Below are positions 15,312 to 24,109 of a stretch of DNA of 64,000 bases, piece by piece. A program made the translations under genes and the position numbers. Origin of the DNA: Hymenobacter nitidus (GTDB taxonomy: Bacteria; Bacteroidota; Bacteroidia; Cytophagales; Hymenobacteraceae); NCBI RefSeq assembly GCF_020447315.1, contig NZ_JAJADQ010000008.1:248001-312000 (forward strand). The letters are read 5' to 3'. The stretch's first letter is position 1, and the number at the start of each line of letters is the position of its first letter. The notes under the pieces were generated by a model, which had not been told where the DNA came from, ran no database searches, and saw nothing but the letters and a program-made list of their open reading frames with translations.

Positions 15312-17339
15312 CTAGCGGATGCCCACGGGGTTCTGTACTTCCACTTCCAGACGTTCGAGCTTGGTGAAAGGCACGTACTGGTTGTCGTGGGCGCCGGCCG
15401 GGTAGCCGATGCCCTGAAAGATGGAGCCGGAAACCGGGCCCGAGGCAGCCAGGTTCTGCTGGAAGCCGGGGCCGTGCAGGTGCAGCTGGGAAGCAAAGTA
15501 ATACAGCAGCTCGAAGCCGGTGAAGGCAAACACGGAGGGCGGCAGGTTCTGGCGCTGAATGTAAAGCTGGCGGAAGCGCCGCACCCCGTAGGCCGTCTTA
15601 TCGAGGAACTTGGGATGAATGAAAAACACGTCGCGCGCGTCGAGCTGGCCCAGGCTCACCCGGGAATTTTCCAGCCACGATGCGTAGGTGAGCAGCGGGA
15701 GCCGGGCGCCCTGAGCCTGCAACACGCCCAGGGTATAGGGCCCGGCCTTGCGGTGGTCGGAGGCAACGACGAGGTGGCCCACGGTTTTCAGGTCGATGCC
15801 CGCGAAGCCGGCGCCAATGGATTCCTCCACGTCGGAGTTGACGCGGCGCAGCTGCAGGACCTTGCCGCCCAGGGCTTCGTAGGCCGTTTTGTAGGCTTGG
15901 CCGAAGGCGGCTTCATCTTTGGTATCTTCGTAGACGACTACCGCCGTGCGGCTCGTGAAGCGGGAAATGGCAAACTGCGCGGCAGCCTTGGCCTGCGTCA
16001 CAGTGCTGGGCTCGAACAGGTAGTGCCAGCCGTTATCCAGCACTAGGTCGCCGTCCTGCGACAGTGGATTGATGCAGATAATCTGCCGCTGCTGGGCGTA
16101 GCGGGCCAGAATCTTGCTGCCCGACTTGTAGACGGGCCCGATAATCATGTCCATTGAGGCCAGCTCGGGCAGGGCCAATACTTGCTTGAGCTGCAGCGTG
16201 TCGGCGCCGGTATCGTAGGAGTAGAGCTGAATGGGGCGGCCTTCGCGCTGGAGAGAGTCCTGGGCCAGGCGCATGCCGGCGTAGAGGTCCGTCACAAACT
16301 GGTTTTTGCGCTGCTTTTCCCAGCTGGGGTCATCAAACTCGAAGGGCAGCAGCACGGCCACGTTGTAGCTGCTTTTCTTCTGAGCCCGGGGGCGGGGCGT
16401 GTAGCGGGTCCGGTCGAGGCTGAACTGGGTGACGAGCTGGTCGAGTACGGGCTTGTCGGCATCGGTGTACCAGCCGCCGTTCACGAGCTTGTCGGCGTAG
16501 GCGCGGGCTACGGCCGCGTCCTGGGGGTAGTGCTGCAGCAGCGTCTGGTAGAGCAGCTTGTCTTTCACCCGGGGCAGATACACGGCTTTCATGGCTTCCC
16601 GCTCGGTTTCGAGGCGGCCGGCCGGTATCTGGGTCAACATTTTCAGGGCATTGTCGGCCTCGCCCAGCTCGAAGGAAACCTGGGCCTGCAGGAAAAAGGC
16701 CTCGGCCATGTTCGGCCAGGCAGAATACTCGGTACGCAGCAAATTGAGCATCTGCTCGGCCTCGGCCCACTTCTTGGCGCGCGTGGCGGCTACGGCATAC
16801 AGATACGCAGCTTCGGGCGCGCGCTCAAACCGGGCGGCGGGCGGCGTAAGCGGCTCCAGTTCCTGCATGGCCAGGTCGTAGCGGGTTTGGGTAATCAAAG
16901 TCTTGCCGTTCTGGTAGCGCACGGTTGGGTCCGAGGAGCCCAGGTTGGTGGGCAGGGGCGGACCGGCGGGCTTGGCCGGGGCCGTAACCACCGGCTTCGG
17001 AGCCGCTGTGGCTGCCGACGTGGCGGGCTTGGCGGGCGCGGTGCTGGTCGGGCTGGGCTTGGCCGATGTAGCCGGGGTTTTGCCGGTCGGGCTGGGTTTG
17101 GTGGTCGTAGCGCCGGGCTTGGGAGCAGTGGTGGGCGCGGCCGTTTTGGCGGGCGTCGTGCTGCGGGTAGGCGCGGCCACGGTGCCGGGCTTGCTGACTG
17201 CGGGGGTAACGGGGGCTTTCTTGGGCGGTGCTGGTGTGGCAGTGGCCGGCCGCGTAGCAGGCTGTTGGGCCCAGGAAACGCAGCTCACGGCCAGAAGAGA
17301 ACATAACGCAAATAGTCGCGGGGCGCAAAAATGCCTCAT
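15312..17339 (-). CDS. Periplasmic binding fold protein (LpoA-like / ABC substrate-binding type I)
   Basis: A 675-residue exported protein: signal peptide (ends VSWAQ), a long Ala/Pro/Thr/Lys low-complexity linker (about 25-130), TPR-like helices (130-300, with ARAKKWAEAEQML), and a C-terminal type I periplasmic-binding fold (about 320-660, starting SYNVAVLLPFEFDD). TPR plus binding fold is the layout of LpoA, the outer-membrane activator of a penicillin-binding protein, but a lipobox Cys is not in the usual place, so LpoA function is uncertain. A -7 promoter element lies 74 bases upstream. Confidence 0.78.
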   Translation of the reverse strand: MRHFCAPRLFALCSLLAVSCVSWAQQPATRPATATPAPPKKAPVTPAVSKPGTVAAPTRSTTPAKTAAPTTAPKPGATTTKPSPTGKTPATSAKPSPTSTAPAKPATSAATAAPKPVVTAPAKPAGPPLPTNLGSSDPTVRYQNGKTLITQTRYDLAMQELEPLTPPAARFERAPEAAYLYAVAATRAKKWAEAEQMLNLLRTEYSAWPNMAEAFFLQAQVSFELGEADNALKMLTQIPAGRLETEREAMKAVYLPRVKDKLLYQTLLQHYPQDAAVARAYADKLVNGGWYTDADKPVLDQLVTQFSLDRTRYTPRPRAQKKSSYNVAVLLPFEFDDPSWEKQRKNQFVTDLYAGMRLAQDSLQREGRPIQLYSYDTGADTLQLKQVLALPELASMDMIIGPVYKSGSKILARYAQQRQIICINPLSQDGDLVLDNGWHYLFEPSTVTQAKAAAQFAISRFTSRTAVVVYEDTKDEAAFGQAYKTAYEALGGKVLQLRRVNSDVEESIGAGFAGIDLKTVGHLVVASDHRKAGPYTLGVLQAQGARLPLLTYASWLENSRVSLGQLDARDVFFIHPKFLDKTAYGVRRFRQLYIQRQNLPPSVFAFTGFELLYYFASQLHLHGPGFQQNLAASGPVSGSIFQGIGYPAGAHDNQYVPFTKLERLEVEVQNPVGIR

Positions 17340-17412
17340 ACCAGCGGAACCAAGAGGTAGAATGATGTAAAAGCGGCCAAACTGCCCCAGGGAGACAGCT
17401 GGCTTCGCCGGA

Positions 17413-17420
17413 CAAAGGTA
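17413..17420 (-). promoter_or_regulatory. Candidate -7 promoter element of the 15312-17339 gene
   Basis: TACCTTTG on the minus strand, giving a leader of about 65-70 bases to the ATG at 17339. Confidence 0.6.
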
Positions 17421-17457
17421 CGCAGGAACCGCAAGGAAGATTGGGAGAAGGAAGTTG

Positions 17458-17514
17458 GATATTAAAGCTATTTAATGTGATATTAAAACTATTTAATGTG
17501 ATAGTATTGCTATC
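17458..17514. promoter_or_regulatory. Tandem operator-like repeats upstream of tetR-type gene
   Basis: Two 21-bp direct repeats (17458-17478 and 17479-17499) differ at one base. Each contains the palindrome ATTAAA-N4-TTTAAT. They are followed by GATAG-N5-CTATC (17500-17514). The 21-bp period is two helical turns, so the sites face the same side of the DNA. They lie just upstream of the -7 element at 17533 that serves the TetR-type gene. Confidence 0.7.
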
Positions 17515-17532
17515 AGAATGAACGCGGCCCCG

Positions 17533-17540
17533 TATATTTG
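17533..17540 (+). promoter_or_regulatory. Candidate -7 promoter element of the tetR-type gene
   Basis: TATATTTG, an exact TAnnTTTG match, 100 bases before the ATG at 17641 and 18 bases after the operator-like repeats. Confidence 0.65.
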
Positions 17541-17640
17541 TGCCGCTGGAGGAAAATAAGCTGGCCGCTGGCCGGTGCATTTCCTCCTGCTGCCAGCCCT
17601 GATTGACTGCCGTTGAGCCGTACTTTTTTTCCTGTTTTCC

Positions 17641-18315
17641 ATGACTACTTCCCTGCGCCTCGACCTCAACGCCAAGCTCTACCTGCGCAACCCTCAGGAC
17701 ACGGACCTGGGCCGCCGGCTGGTGGCGGAAAGCGTGAAGCTGATCGACGAAATCGGGTTCGAGCAGTTCACCTTTAAGAAGCTGGCCCAGCGCATCGATT
17801 CCACCGAGGCCTCGCTCTACCGCTACTTCGAAAACAAGCACCGCCTGCTGGTTTACCTCGTGTCGTGGTACTGGGCCTCGCTGCGGTTCCAGATTCGTTT
17901 TCATACTCACAATGTGGCCGAACCCCGCCAGCGCCTGCGCCTGGTGCTGGAAATCCTCACCCGGGCCCACCACGACGACCCCACCACCACTCCGCTCGAC
18001 GAGGCGGCCCTGTACCGGGTGGTGGTGAACGAAGCATCCAAGTCGTACCTGACCCGGGACGTGGACGAGGACAACCGGGCCGGCCTGTTTCGGGAGCACA
18101 AGAGCCTGGTAGCCGATGTCGCGGCTATTGTCAGTGCCATCAAGCCCGACTACCCGTTCCCCCACGCCTTGGTAAGCACCGTGTTGGAGGCGGCGCGCAA
18201 GCAGCTCTTCTACGCCCAGCACCTGCCCTCACTCACCGATACTAAGACCCGCCAGGACGTGGAAGCCGATATTCTGGCCTTTCTCGAGGGCCTGGCTTTC
18301 GGCGTGCTGGCGTAA
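17641..18315 (+). CDS. TetR/AcrR family transcriptional regulator
   Basis: A 224-residue TetR-type regulator. Residues 43-67 (FTFKKLAQRIDSTEASLYRYFENKH) are the DNA-binding helix-turn-helix; the rest is the ligand-binding, dimerising helical domain. It precedes the ABC exporter, HlyD and TolC genes on the same strand (89-base gap) and probably controls them and itself through the tandem palindromes at 17458-17514. The inducer is unknown. Confidence 0.9.
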   Translation: MTTSLRLDLNAKLYLRNPQDTDLGRRLVAESVKLIDEIGFEQFTFKKLAQRIDSTEASLYRYFENKHRLLVYLVSWYWASLRFQIRFHTHNVAEPRQRLRLVLEILTRAHHDDPTTTPLDEAALYRVVVNEASKSYLTRDVDEDNRAGLFREHKSLVADVAAIVSAIKPDYPFPHALVSTVLEAARKQLFYAQHLPSLTDTKTRQDVEADILAFLEGLAFGVLA

Positions 18316-18404
18316 GCCGAGCCCGTTTCGGCGTAACGGCTGCGCACCCGATGGGTGCGGCTGTCTCCCGGTTTTTTTACTCAACTAATTAAGTACCAGC
18401 AAGC

Positions 18405-20132
18405 ATGGCTGAGAATTCGTCTTCGCTTACCCCCGGCCAGCGCCTGTTTCGGCTGCTGTCCTTCGAGCGCCGCGACATCACCTACCTCTATGTATACGCG
18501 GCCCTGGCCGGCCTCATCAGCCTGACCCTCCCGTTGGGGGTGCAGTCGGTCATTGGCTTCGTGAGCAGCGGGGCCGTCAGCACCTCGCTGATTGTGCTCA
18601 TCGGCTTTATCGTGCTCGGCACGCTGCTGGTCGGGGCCTTGCAGGTGATGCAGATTTACTTGGTCGAGTTTATGCAGCAGCGCCTGTTTGCCCGCATGGC
18701 CCTGGATTTTGCTGTGCGCCTGCCCCGGGTCCGGACCGAGTCCCTGAACGGGCAGTACCTGCCGGAGCTGATGAACCGCCTGCTCGACGTGCCCACCCTG
18801 CAGAAGGGCATGGCTACGCTGCTGGTCGAGTTTTCGGCGGCGGCCCTGCAGATTCTCTTCGGCCTGCTGCTGCTCTCGTTCTACCATCCCATCTTTATTG
18901 CCTTTGGGGCCCTGCTGGTGGCTCTGCTGGCCTTGCTGCTACGCCTCAGCGGCCCCAAAGGGCTCAGTACCAGCCTGGCCGAGTCGAAATACAAGTACAA
19001 GGTGGTGGCCTGGCTCGAAGACGTGGCCCGCACGGTTTACACCTTCCGGCACTCCCCGCGGCAGGAGCTGGCCCATAGCCGCACCGACGAGCTGGTGGAA
19101 GGCTACATCACGGCCCGCCAAAGCCACTTTCGGGTGCTGCTCACGCAGTATATGGGCTTCGTGGCCTTCAAAACGCTCATCACCGCAGCTCTGCTTATTC
19201 TGGGCTGCTGGCTGCTGATTAACAAGCAAATCAACATCGGCCAGTTCGTTGCCGCCGAAATCATCATCATCATGACGATTTCGGCCATCGAAAAAGTGTT
19301 GCTCAAGCTGGACGTGGTCTACGACGCGCTGACCTCCATCGACAAAATCGGTCACGTGCTGGACTTGCCGGTAGTGACGCCTACTCCCGGCGCGGGCCTG
19401 ACGCTGCCTGAGTCATCGGCGGGCCTGAGCGTGGAGCTGCGCCAGCTGGCCTACGAATATCCGGGCGGCCAGAAAAAGCCCGTGCAGGGTCTGTCATTGG
19501 TGCTGGCGCCGGGTGAGCACCTGGGCCTGGCCGGCTTCGACGGCTCGGGCAAAACCACGCTGCTGCGCGTCATGGCCGGGCTGCTGCAGGGCTACACCGG
19601 CGTGGTGGCATACGACGGACTGGCGCTCCAGGACATTCAGGCCGAAACCCTGGGCCGCGTGGTGGGCGACAATATCTCGCACCAGAACTTGTTTGAAGGC
19701 ACCCTGCTGGAAAACCTGACCCTAAAGCAGCCCAACATCAGCGCTGGCGACGTAGCCTGGGCCCTGGAGCTGGTGGGCCTGCGCGACGACATCTACGCCC
19801 GCCCCCTGGGCCTGAATACCCCGCTGGGCATCGGCACGCCCCTGGCCGACAGCCTGCGCCAGAAGCTGCTGCTGGCCCGGGCCCTGGTGCGCCGCCCTCG
19901 CCTGCTGCTGCTCGACCATTTCCTGCCGGGCGTGGAGCCGGCCGAGGCTCGCCGGATCTTGCAGCGCCTGCTGGAGCCCGCCCAGGCCTGGACGGTGGTG
20001 CTGGCCTCCAACGACCTGCGCTTGCTGGCCTACTGCCCACGCTTGGCGCTGCTGCGCGAAGGCGAGCTGGTAGCCGACGGCGCCTACGCCGACATCGTGC
20101 AACAAGCCGAGTTTCAGGAGCTGCTGGCCTAA
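18405..20132 (+). CDS. ABC exporter with degenerate ATPase domain
   Basis: A 575-residue fused membrane/ATPase exporter half-transporter, six membrane segments in residues 30-310, nucleotide domain 345-575. Walker A is intact (GFDGSGKTT, 377-385), but the Q-loop position reads Ser425, the LSGGQ signature reads LADSL (480-484), the catalytic Glu after Walker B Asp504 is His505, and the switch His is Asn536 (ASNDL). No N-terminal peptidase domain is present. With HlyD and TolC downstream it should form a type I secretion or efflux machine, yet ATP hydrolysis by a homodimer seems doubtful. It may bind ATP without turnover or pair with another subunit. Confidence 0.88.
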   Translation: MAENSSSLTPGQRLFRLLSFERRDITYLYVYAALAGLISLTLPLGVQSVIGFVSSGAVSTSLIVLIGFIVLGTLLVGALQVMQIYLVEFMQQRLFARMALDFAVRLPRVRTESLNGQYLPELMNRLLDVPTLQKGMATLLVEFSAAALQILFGLLLLSFYHPIFIAFGALLVALLALLLRLSGPKGLSTSLAESKYKYKVVAWLEDVARTVYTFRHSPRQELAHSRTDELVEGYITARQSHFRVLLTQYMGFVAFKTLITAALLILGCWLLINKQINIGQFVAAEIIIIMTISAIEKVLLKLDVVYDALTSIDKIGHVLDLPVVTPTPGAGLTLPESSAGLSVELRQLAYEYPGGQKKPVQGLSLVLAPGEHLGLAGFDGSGKTTLLRVMAGLLQGYTGVVAYDGLALQDIQAETLGRVVGDNISHQNLFEGTLLENLTLKQPNISAGDVAWALELVGLRDDIYARPLGLNTPLGIGTPLADSLRQKLLLARALVRRPRLLLLDHFLPGVEPAEARRILQRLLEPAQAWTVVLASNDLRLLAYCPRLALLREGELVADGAYADIVQQAEFQELLA

Positions 20133-20193
20133 GCCACCGCTTCTCCCGGTTTATCATCCCTTGCTGATTACGAACACAAACACGCCGTATTCC

Positions 20194-21597
20194 ATGCCTT
20201 TTGCAGAGAAACCTCTTGACGAAACCAGCCCCTTTACGAGCCGCTTCCGCTCGTATCAGCGGGTGCAGACGCCGGAGGCGGGCCGCACGCTGGCGCGCTG
20301 GGCAGCCGGGCTGGGGGTGCTGGTGCTGCTGGCCGGCTTCCTGCCCTGGACCCAGAACATCCGCTCGGCCGGCACGCTTACCACGCTCCGGCCCCAGGAC
20401 CGGCCCCAGACTGTGCCCAGCACCATCGGGGGCCGCATCGAGCGGTGGCTGGTGCAGGAAGGCCAGTCGGTGAAGAAGGGCGACACGCTGGTGGCCATTG
20501 CCGAAATCAAGGAGAAGTACTTCGACCCCGAGCTGCTGCAGCGCACCCAGGAGCAGCTGGAAGCCAAAATGGCCTCTCTGCGCGAAAACCGGGCAAAGGG
20601 TGCCGCTCTCGAATCCCAGCAGGTGGCCTTGCGCAGCGGCTTGCAGGTGAGCCTGGAAAAGGCCCGCAACAAAGTCAGCCAGACGCGCCTGAAGGTAAAT
20701 TCGGAGGAAGCCGAGCTGCGGGCCGCTGCCAACGACTTCGACATTGCCCGCCAGCAACTGGCCCGCCAGGAAAACCTTTACCAGCAGGGCCTCAAGTCGC
20801 TGACCGAGCTGGAGCAGCGCCGCCTCAAGTTCCAGGAAAGCACGGCCAAGCGCCAGGCCGTGGAAAACAAGCTGGCCGCCAGCCGCCAGGAGCTTATCAA
20901 TGCCCAGCTGGAGCTGTCGTCGTTGCAGGCCGAGTACCAGGACAAGCTGGCCAAGTCGGAGTCGGACCGCCGCTCGACTACAGGCTACCAGTTCGACACG
21001 GAAGGCCAGATTGCCAAGATGCGCAACGAGCTGGCTAACCTCAGCATCCGGGCCGGCTACTACCATATCACGGCCCCGCAGGATGGCTACGTGGTGCGCG
21101 CCCTGAAGGAAGGCCTGGGCGAAATTGTGAAGGAAGGCGAGCCGGTGGTGACGGTGATGCCCAACGCCCCGGCCCTGGCCGCCGAGCTGTACGTGAAGCC
21201 CATGGACATTCCGTTGCTGAGCGTGGGCCGCAAGGTGCGCCTGCAGTTCGACGGCTGGCCGGCCCTGGTGTTCAGCGGCTGGCCCGGCACCAGCTTCGGC
21301 ACGTTCGGCGGGGTAGTATCGGTTATCGACAACATCGACTCCCAGGGACAGTACCGCATTCTGGTAACTCCCGACCCGGCGCTGGAGGCCTGGCCCCGGC
21401 CCCTGCGCGTGGGCTCGGGCGTGTACGGCTGGGCCCTGCTCGACGACGTGCCTATCTGGTACGAGCTGTGGCGGCAGCTCAACGGCTTCCCGCCGAACTT
21501 CGTGGGCAGCCCCGCCAAGGATGGGAAGTCCGGTCAGGAAAAGAAAGCCGACAAAACCGCAAAAGCGGGTGGCAGTGAGGAGGAGGAAGCCAAATGA
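20194..21597 (+). CDS. HlyD family periplasmic adaptor
   Basis: A 467-residue membrane fusion protein: one membrane anchor (about 38-55), a biotinyl-lipoyl-like domain split around a coiled coil (about 110-270, rich in QQLARQENLYQQGLKSLTELEQ), then beta-barrel domain. Residues near 300 (YHITAPQDGYVVRAL) close the lipoyl domain. The ATG at 20194 is chosen; a TTG at 20161 is in frame but gives only extra polar residues. It links the inner-membrane exporter at 18405 to the TolC-type channel, whose start overlaps its stop by four bases. Confidence 0.9.
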   Translation: MPFAEKPLDETSPFTSRFRSYQRVQTPEAGRTLARWAAGLGVLVLLAGFLPWTQNIRSAGTLTTLRPQDRPQTVPSTIGGRIERWLVQEGQSVKKGDTLVAIAEIKEKYFDPELLQRTQEQLEAKMASLRENRAKGAALESQQVALRSGLQVSLEKARNKVSQTRLKVNSEEAELRAAANDFDIARQQLARQENLYQQGLKSLTELEQRRLKFQESTAKRQAVENKLAASRQELINAQLELSSLQAEYQDKLAKSESDRRSTTGYQFDTEGQIAKMRNELANLSIRAGYYHITAPQDGYVVRALKEGLGEIVKEGEPVVTVMPNAPALAAELYVKPMDIPLLSVGRKVRLQFDGWPALVFSGWPGTSFGTFGGVVSVIDNIDSQGQYRILVTPDPALEAWPRPLRVGSGVYGWALLDDVPIWYELWRQLNGFPPNFVGSPAKDGKSGQEKKADKTAKAGGSEEEEAK

Positions 21598-23060
21598 GGA
21601 CGCTCATAATGCTGCTGCTGGGCGGCTTGCTGATAAGTCCGGCTGCCGCCCAGCCCCCGGTTCGGCCCGCCCCCACGGCCGCCGCGCCACCCGATTCGGC
21701 CGCGCCGGTTTTTGCCCTGGCTGACCTGCTGACCTTCGTGACGCTGCGCCACCCGGTGGCGCGGCAGGCGGCCCTGCTGCCCGAGCGCGCCCAGCAGGAG
21801 GTGCGCTACGCCCGCGGCCTGTTCGACCCCAATGCCACGAGCAAGTACTACGGTAAAACCCTCGGCGGCAAGGAGTATTTCCACGACTGGGACACCCAGC
21901 TGCGGGTGCCGCTCTGGTTTGGGGCCGACGTGAAAGCCGGCTTTGAGCGGGGTACGGGCACCTACGTCAACCCCGAAAACTACACGGCCCCGGCCGGCCT
22001 GAGCTATTTGGGCGTGTCGGTGCCCCTGGCCCAGGGCCTGTTGATAGATGAGCGGCGGGCCTCCGTGCGGCAGGCCCAGGCCCTGCGCGGGCTGGCCGAA
22101 GCCGAGCGGCGCGGCGCCCTGAACAAGCTGGTGCTGCAGGCCGCCAAAGACTACTGGGACTGGAGCCTGAACTACCAGCGCCTGGAATTGCTGCGCACCA
22201 ACGTCGACCTGGCCCAGGTGCGGTTTCGGGCCGTGCGCGAGCGGGTGCGGCAGGGCGACCTGGCCGCCATCGACTCGGTGGAAGCCCTGACCGAGCTGCA
22301 AAACCGGCAGGCCACGCTGGCCCAGGCCCGGGTGCAGTGGCGCAATGCCACGCTGCTGCTGAGCAACTACCTCTGGAACGAGCAAAACCAGCCCGTGGAG
22401 CTGCCCGCCGCCGTGCGGCCCCAGCCCTTGCCCGCCACCTGGCCCACGCTGCCCCCCGATTCGGTAGCGGCCCTGAGTGAGCTGGCCCGCCAGATTCACC
22501 CCGACCTGCAGAAAAGCCGGGCTAAGCTCAGCCAGCTCAGCATCGAGCGGCGGCTGCTGTCCAACAAGCTGCTGCCCAAACTCTCACTCGACTACAACCT
22601 GCTGCAGGCCGGGCAGCCGTTCAGCGCCGAGAAACCCGCCAGCCTGAACGGCAGCTACCTGCAAAACAACTACAAGCTGGGCGTCAGCTTTGCCTATCCG
22701 CTGCTGCTGCGCCAGGAGCGCAGCAAGCTGCAGCTCAACCGCTTCAAGCTGCAGGAAACCGAGTTGAGCCTGCAGCAGGACACCCGCACGGTGGAAACTA
22801 CAGTGCGCACCGTGGCCAACGACTGGGAAGCCCTGCGCGAGCAGCTGAGCCTGCAGGAACAGATTGTGCAGAACGCCGAGCGGATGCGGCGCGGGGAGCA
22901 AATCCGGTTTGAGAACGGGGAAAGCTCGGTGTTTTTGCTCAACACCCGGGAAGCCTCCCTCGTGAGTGCCCGGGTGAAGCTGGCGGAGCTGCAGGCCAAA
23001 TATGCCCAAACCCAGGCCACCCTGCGCTGGGCTGCCGGCGGCGCCCAAGCCGCGCAATAA
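21594..23060 (+). CDS. TolC family outer membrane efflux protein
   Basis: A 488-residue outer membrane factor with a signal peptide (MRTLIMLLLGGLLISPAAAQ) and two long helical hairpin repeats characteristic of TolC, rich in Leu/Gln/Ala/Arg. Its ATG overlaps the HlyD stop (ATGA), showing translational coupling. It provides the outer-membrane exit duct for the exporter. A perfect 18-bp stem follows the stop directly. Confidence 0.9.
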   Translation: MRTLIMLLLGGLLISPAAAQPPVRPAPTAAAPPDSAAPVFALADLLTFVTLRHPVARQAALLPERAQQEVRYARGLFDPNATSKYYGKTLGGKEYFHDWDTQLRVPLWFGADVKAGFERGTGTYVNPENYTAPAGLSYLGVSVPLAQGLLIDERRASVRQAQALRGLAEAERRGALNKLVLQAAKDYWDWSLNYQRLELLRTNVDLAQVRFRAVRERVRQGDLAAIDSVEALTELQNRQATLAQARVQWRNATLLLSNYLWNEQNQPVELPAAVRPQPLPATWPTLPPDSVAALSELARQIHPDLQKSRAKLSQLSIERRLLSNKLLPKLSLDYNLLQAGQPFSAEKPASLNGSYLQNNYKLGVSFAYPLLLRQERSKLQLNRFKLQETELSLQQDTRTVETTVRTVANDWEALREQLSLQEQIVQNAERMRRGEQIRFENGESSVFLLNTREASLVSARVKLAELQAKYAQTQATLRWAAGGAQAAQ

Positions 23061-23101
23061 GGTGCGGCAGCAGGCCGCGCCGTGCGGCCTGCTGCCGCAC
23101 C
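23061..23101 (+). terminator. Strong hairpin after the TolC-type gene
   Basis: A perfect 18-bp GC-rich stem (23061-23078 with 23084-23101, core GCGGCAGCAGGCC) with a five-base loop starts right after the stop. There is no T-run, so it may act as an mRNA 3' end stabiliser or a factor-dependent terminator. Confidence 0.6.
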
Positions 23102-23235
23102 GGGGCACAATAGGGGCGGGGCCGTAGCGTAAGGGCAACTTGTCGGCCGCCGCTACAATACGGCCCGCGTCGGTTCGTTTCGTCTGGAATGGCGTACTTG
23201 TCTGCGCCCTTAGATCTATAGTTTCGGTAGTGCCT

Positions 23236-23925
23236 ATGTCAACGTCCCCAGCTGCTTTTTCCCAGCCCGAGTTGCGCCAACGCTTCAATCTGCTGCTGGT
23301 GCTGGGCGCCTCGCTGGCGCTGAGCGTGGCGCTGGTAGCCTTCCGGGTGTTTCTGACCCAGCAGATATACTTCGTTTTTCTACTCTGGAACCTGTTTCTG
23401 GCCTTGATTCCGTTTGGCCTGAGCACCATGCTGGGGCTGGCCGCCGGCCCGGTAAGGGCCCGGGTGCTGCTGCCGGTGGGTGCCGTGTGGCTGCTGTTTT
23501 TTCCCAACGCGCCCTACATCCTCACCGACTTATTCCACCTGGAGCCCCGCAACGGCGTGCCTTACTGGTACGACCTGGCCCTGATTCTGAGCTGCGCCTG
23601 GAACGGGCTGATGCTGGCCTACGCCTCCTTGCTGGACATGCAGAATCTGGTGCGGCGGCGGCTGGGCCAAGCCGCTAGCTGGGCGTTTGTGGTCGTGGCC
23701 CTGCTGCTCAGCAGCTTCGGTATCTATCTGGGCCGCTATCTGCGCTTCAACAGCTGGGACATCATTACCAACCCGCTGAACCTGTTCTACGACATTCTGA
23801 CGCGCGTACTGCATCCGGTGCAGCACCCCGGCACCTGGGGCGTCACGCTGCTGTTTGGCGTGTTTCTGCTGCTGGGCTACAGCACCGTGCGCCTTATGGG
23901 GCGCCTGAGTGCGGTTCCTTCCTAG
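23236..23925 (+). CDS. DUF1361 membrane protein
   Basis: A 229-residue protein with about six membrane segments. The stretch LFFPNAPYILTDLFHLEPR (about 94-112) is the signature of the DUF1361 family, whose function is unknown. The ATG at 23236 gives a short soluble N-terminus before the first helix; open frame continues upstream without similarity. It stands alone between the exporter cluster and the DUF4153 gene. Confidence 0.85.
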   Translation: MSTSPAAFSQPELRQRFNLLLVLGASLALSVALVAFRVFLTQQIYFVFLLWNLFLALIPFGLSTMLGLAAGPVRARVLLPVGAVWLLFFPNAPYILTDLFHLEPRNGVPYWYDLALILSCAWNGLMLAYASLLDMQNLVRRRLGQAASWAFVVVALLLSSFGIYLGRYLRFNSWDIITNPLNLFYDILTRVLHPVQHPGTWGVTLLFGVFLLLGYSTVRLMGRLSAVPS

Positions 23926-24109
23926 GGCTAGCAAGCGCCAGCCACAGGCGTGCCAATGCGCCACGCTACCACCGAAGAGGGGCGTCGGAGGCTGTGGTTG
24001 GCCCACGCGCAGCGCACAAGTCACGCGGTGACATGCGGCGCCGACGGCTCATCGAAACTCGACAGAAAGCTGTTTCTTGACGAAGTTATTCGTCCCCTCA
24101 TCTTCCTTC

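Noticed and set aside
18343..18378. Hairpin between the tetR-type gene and the exporter as a terminator
   Set aside because: Only about 7 bp of stem and the T-run lies more than 10 bases away; it may be read-through, so no feature was made.
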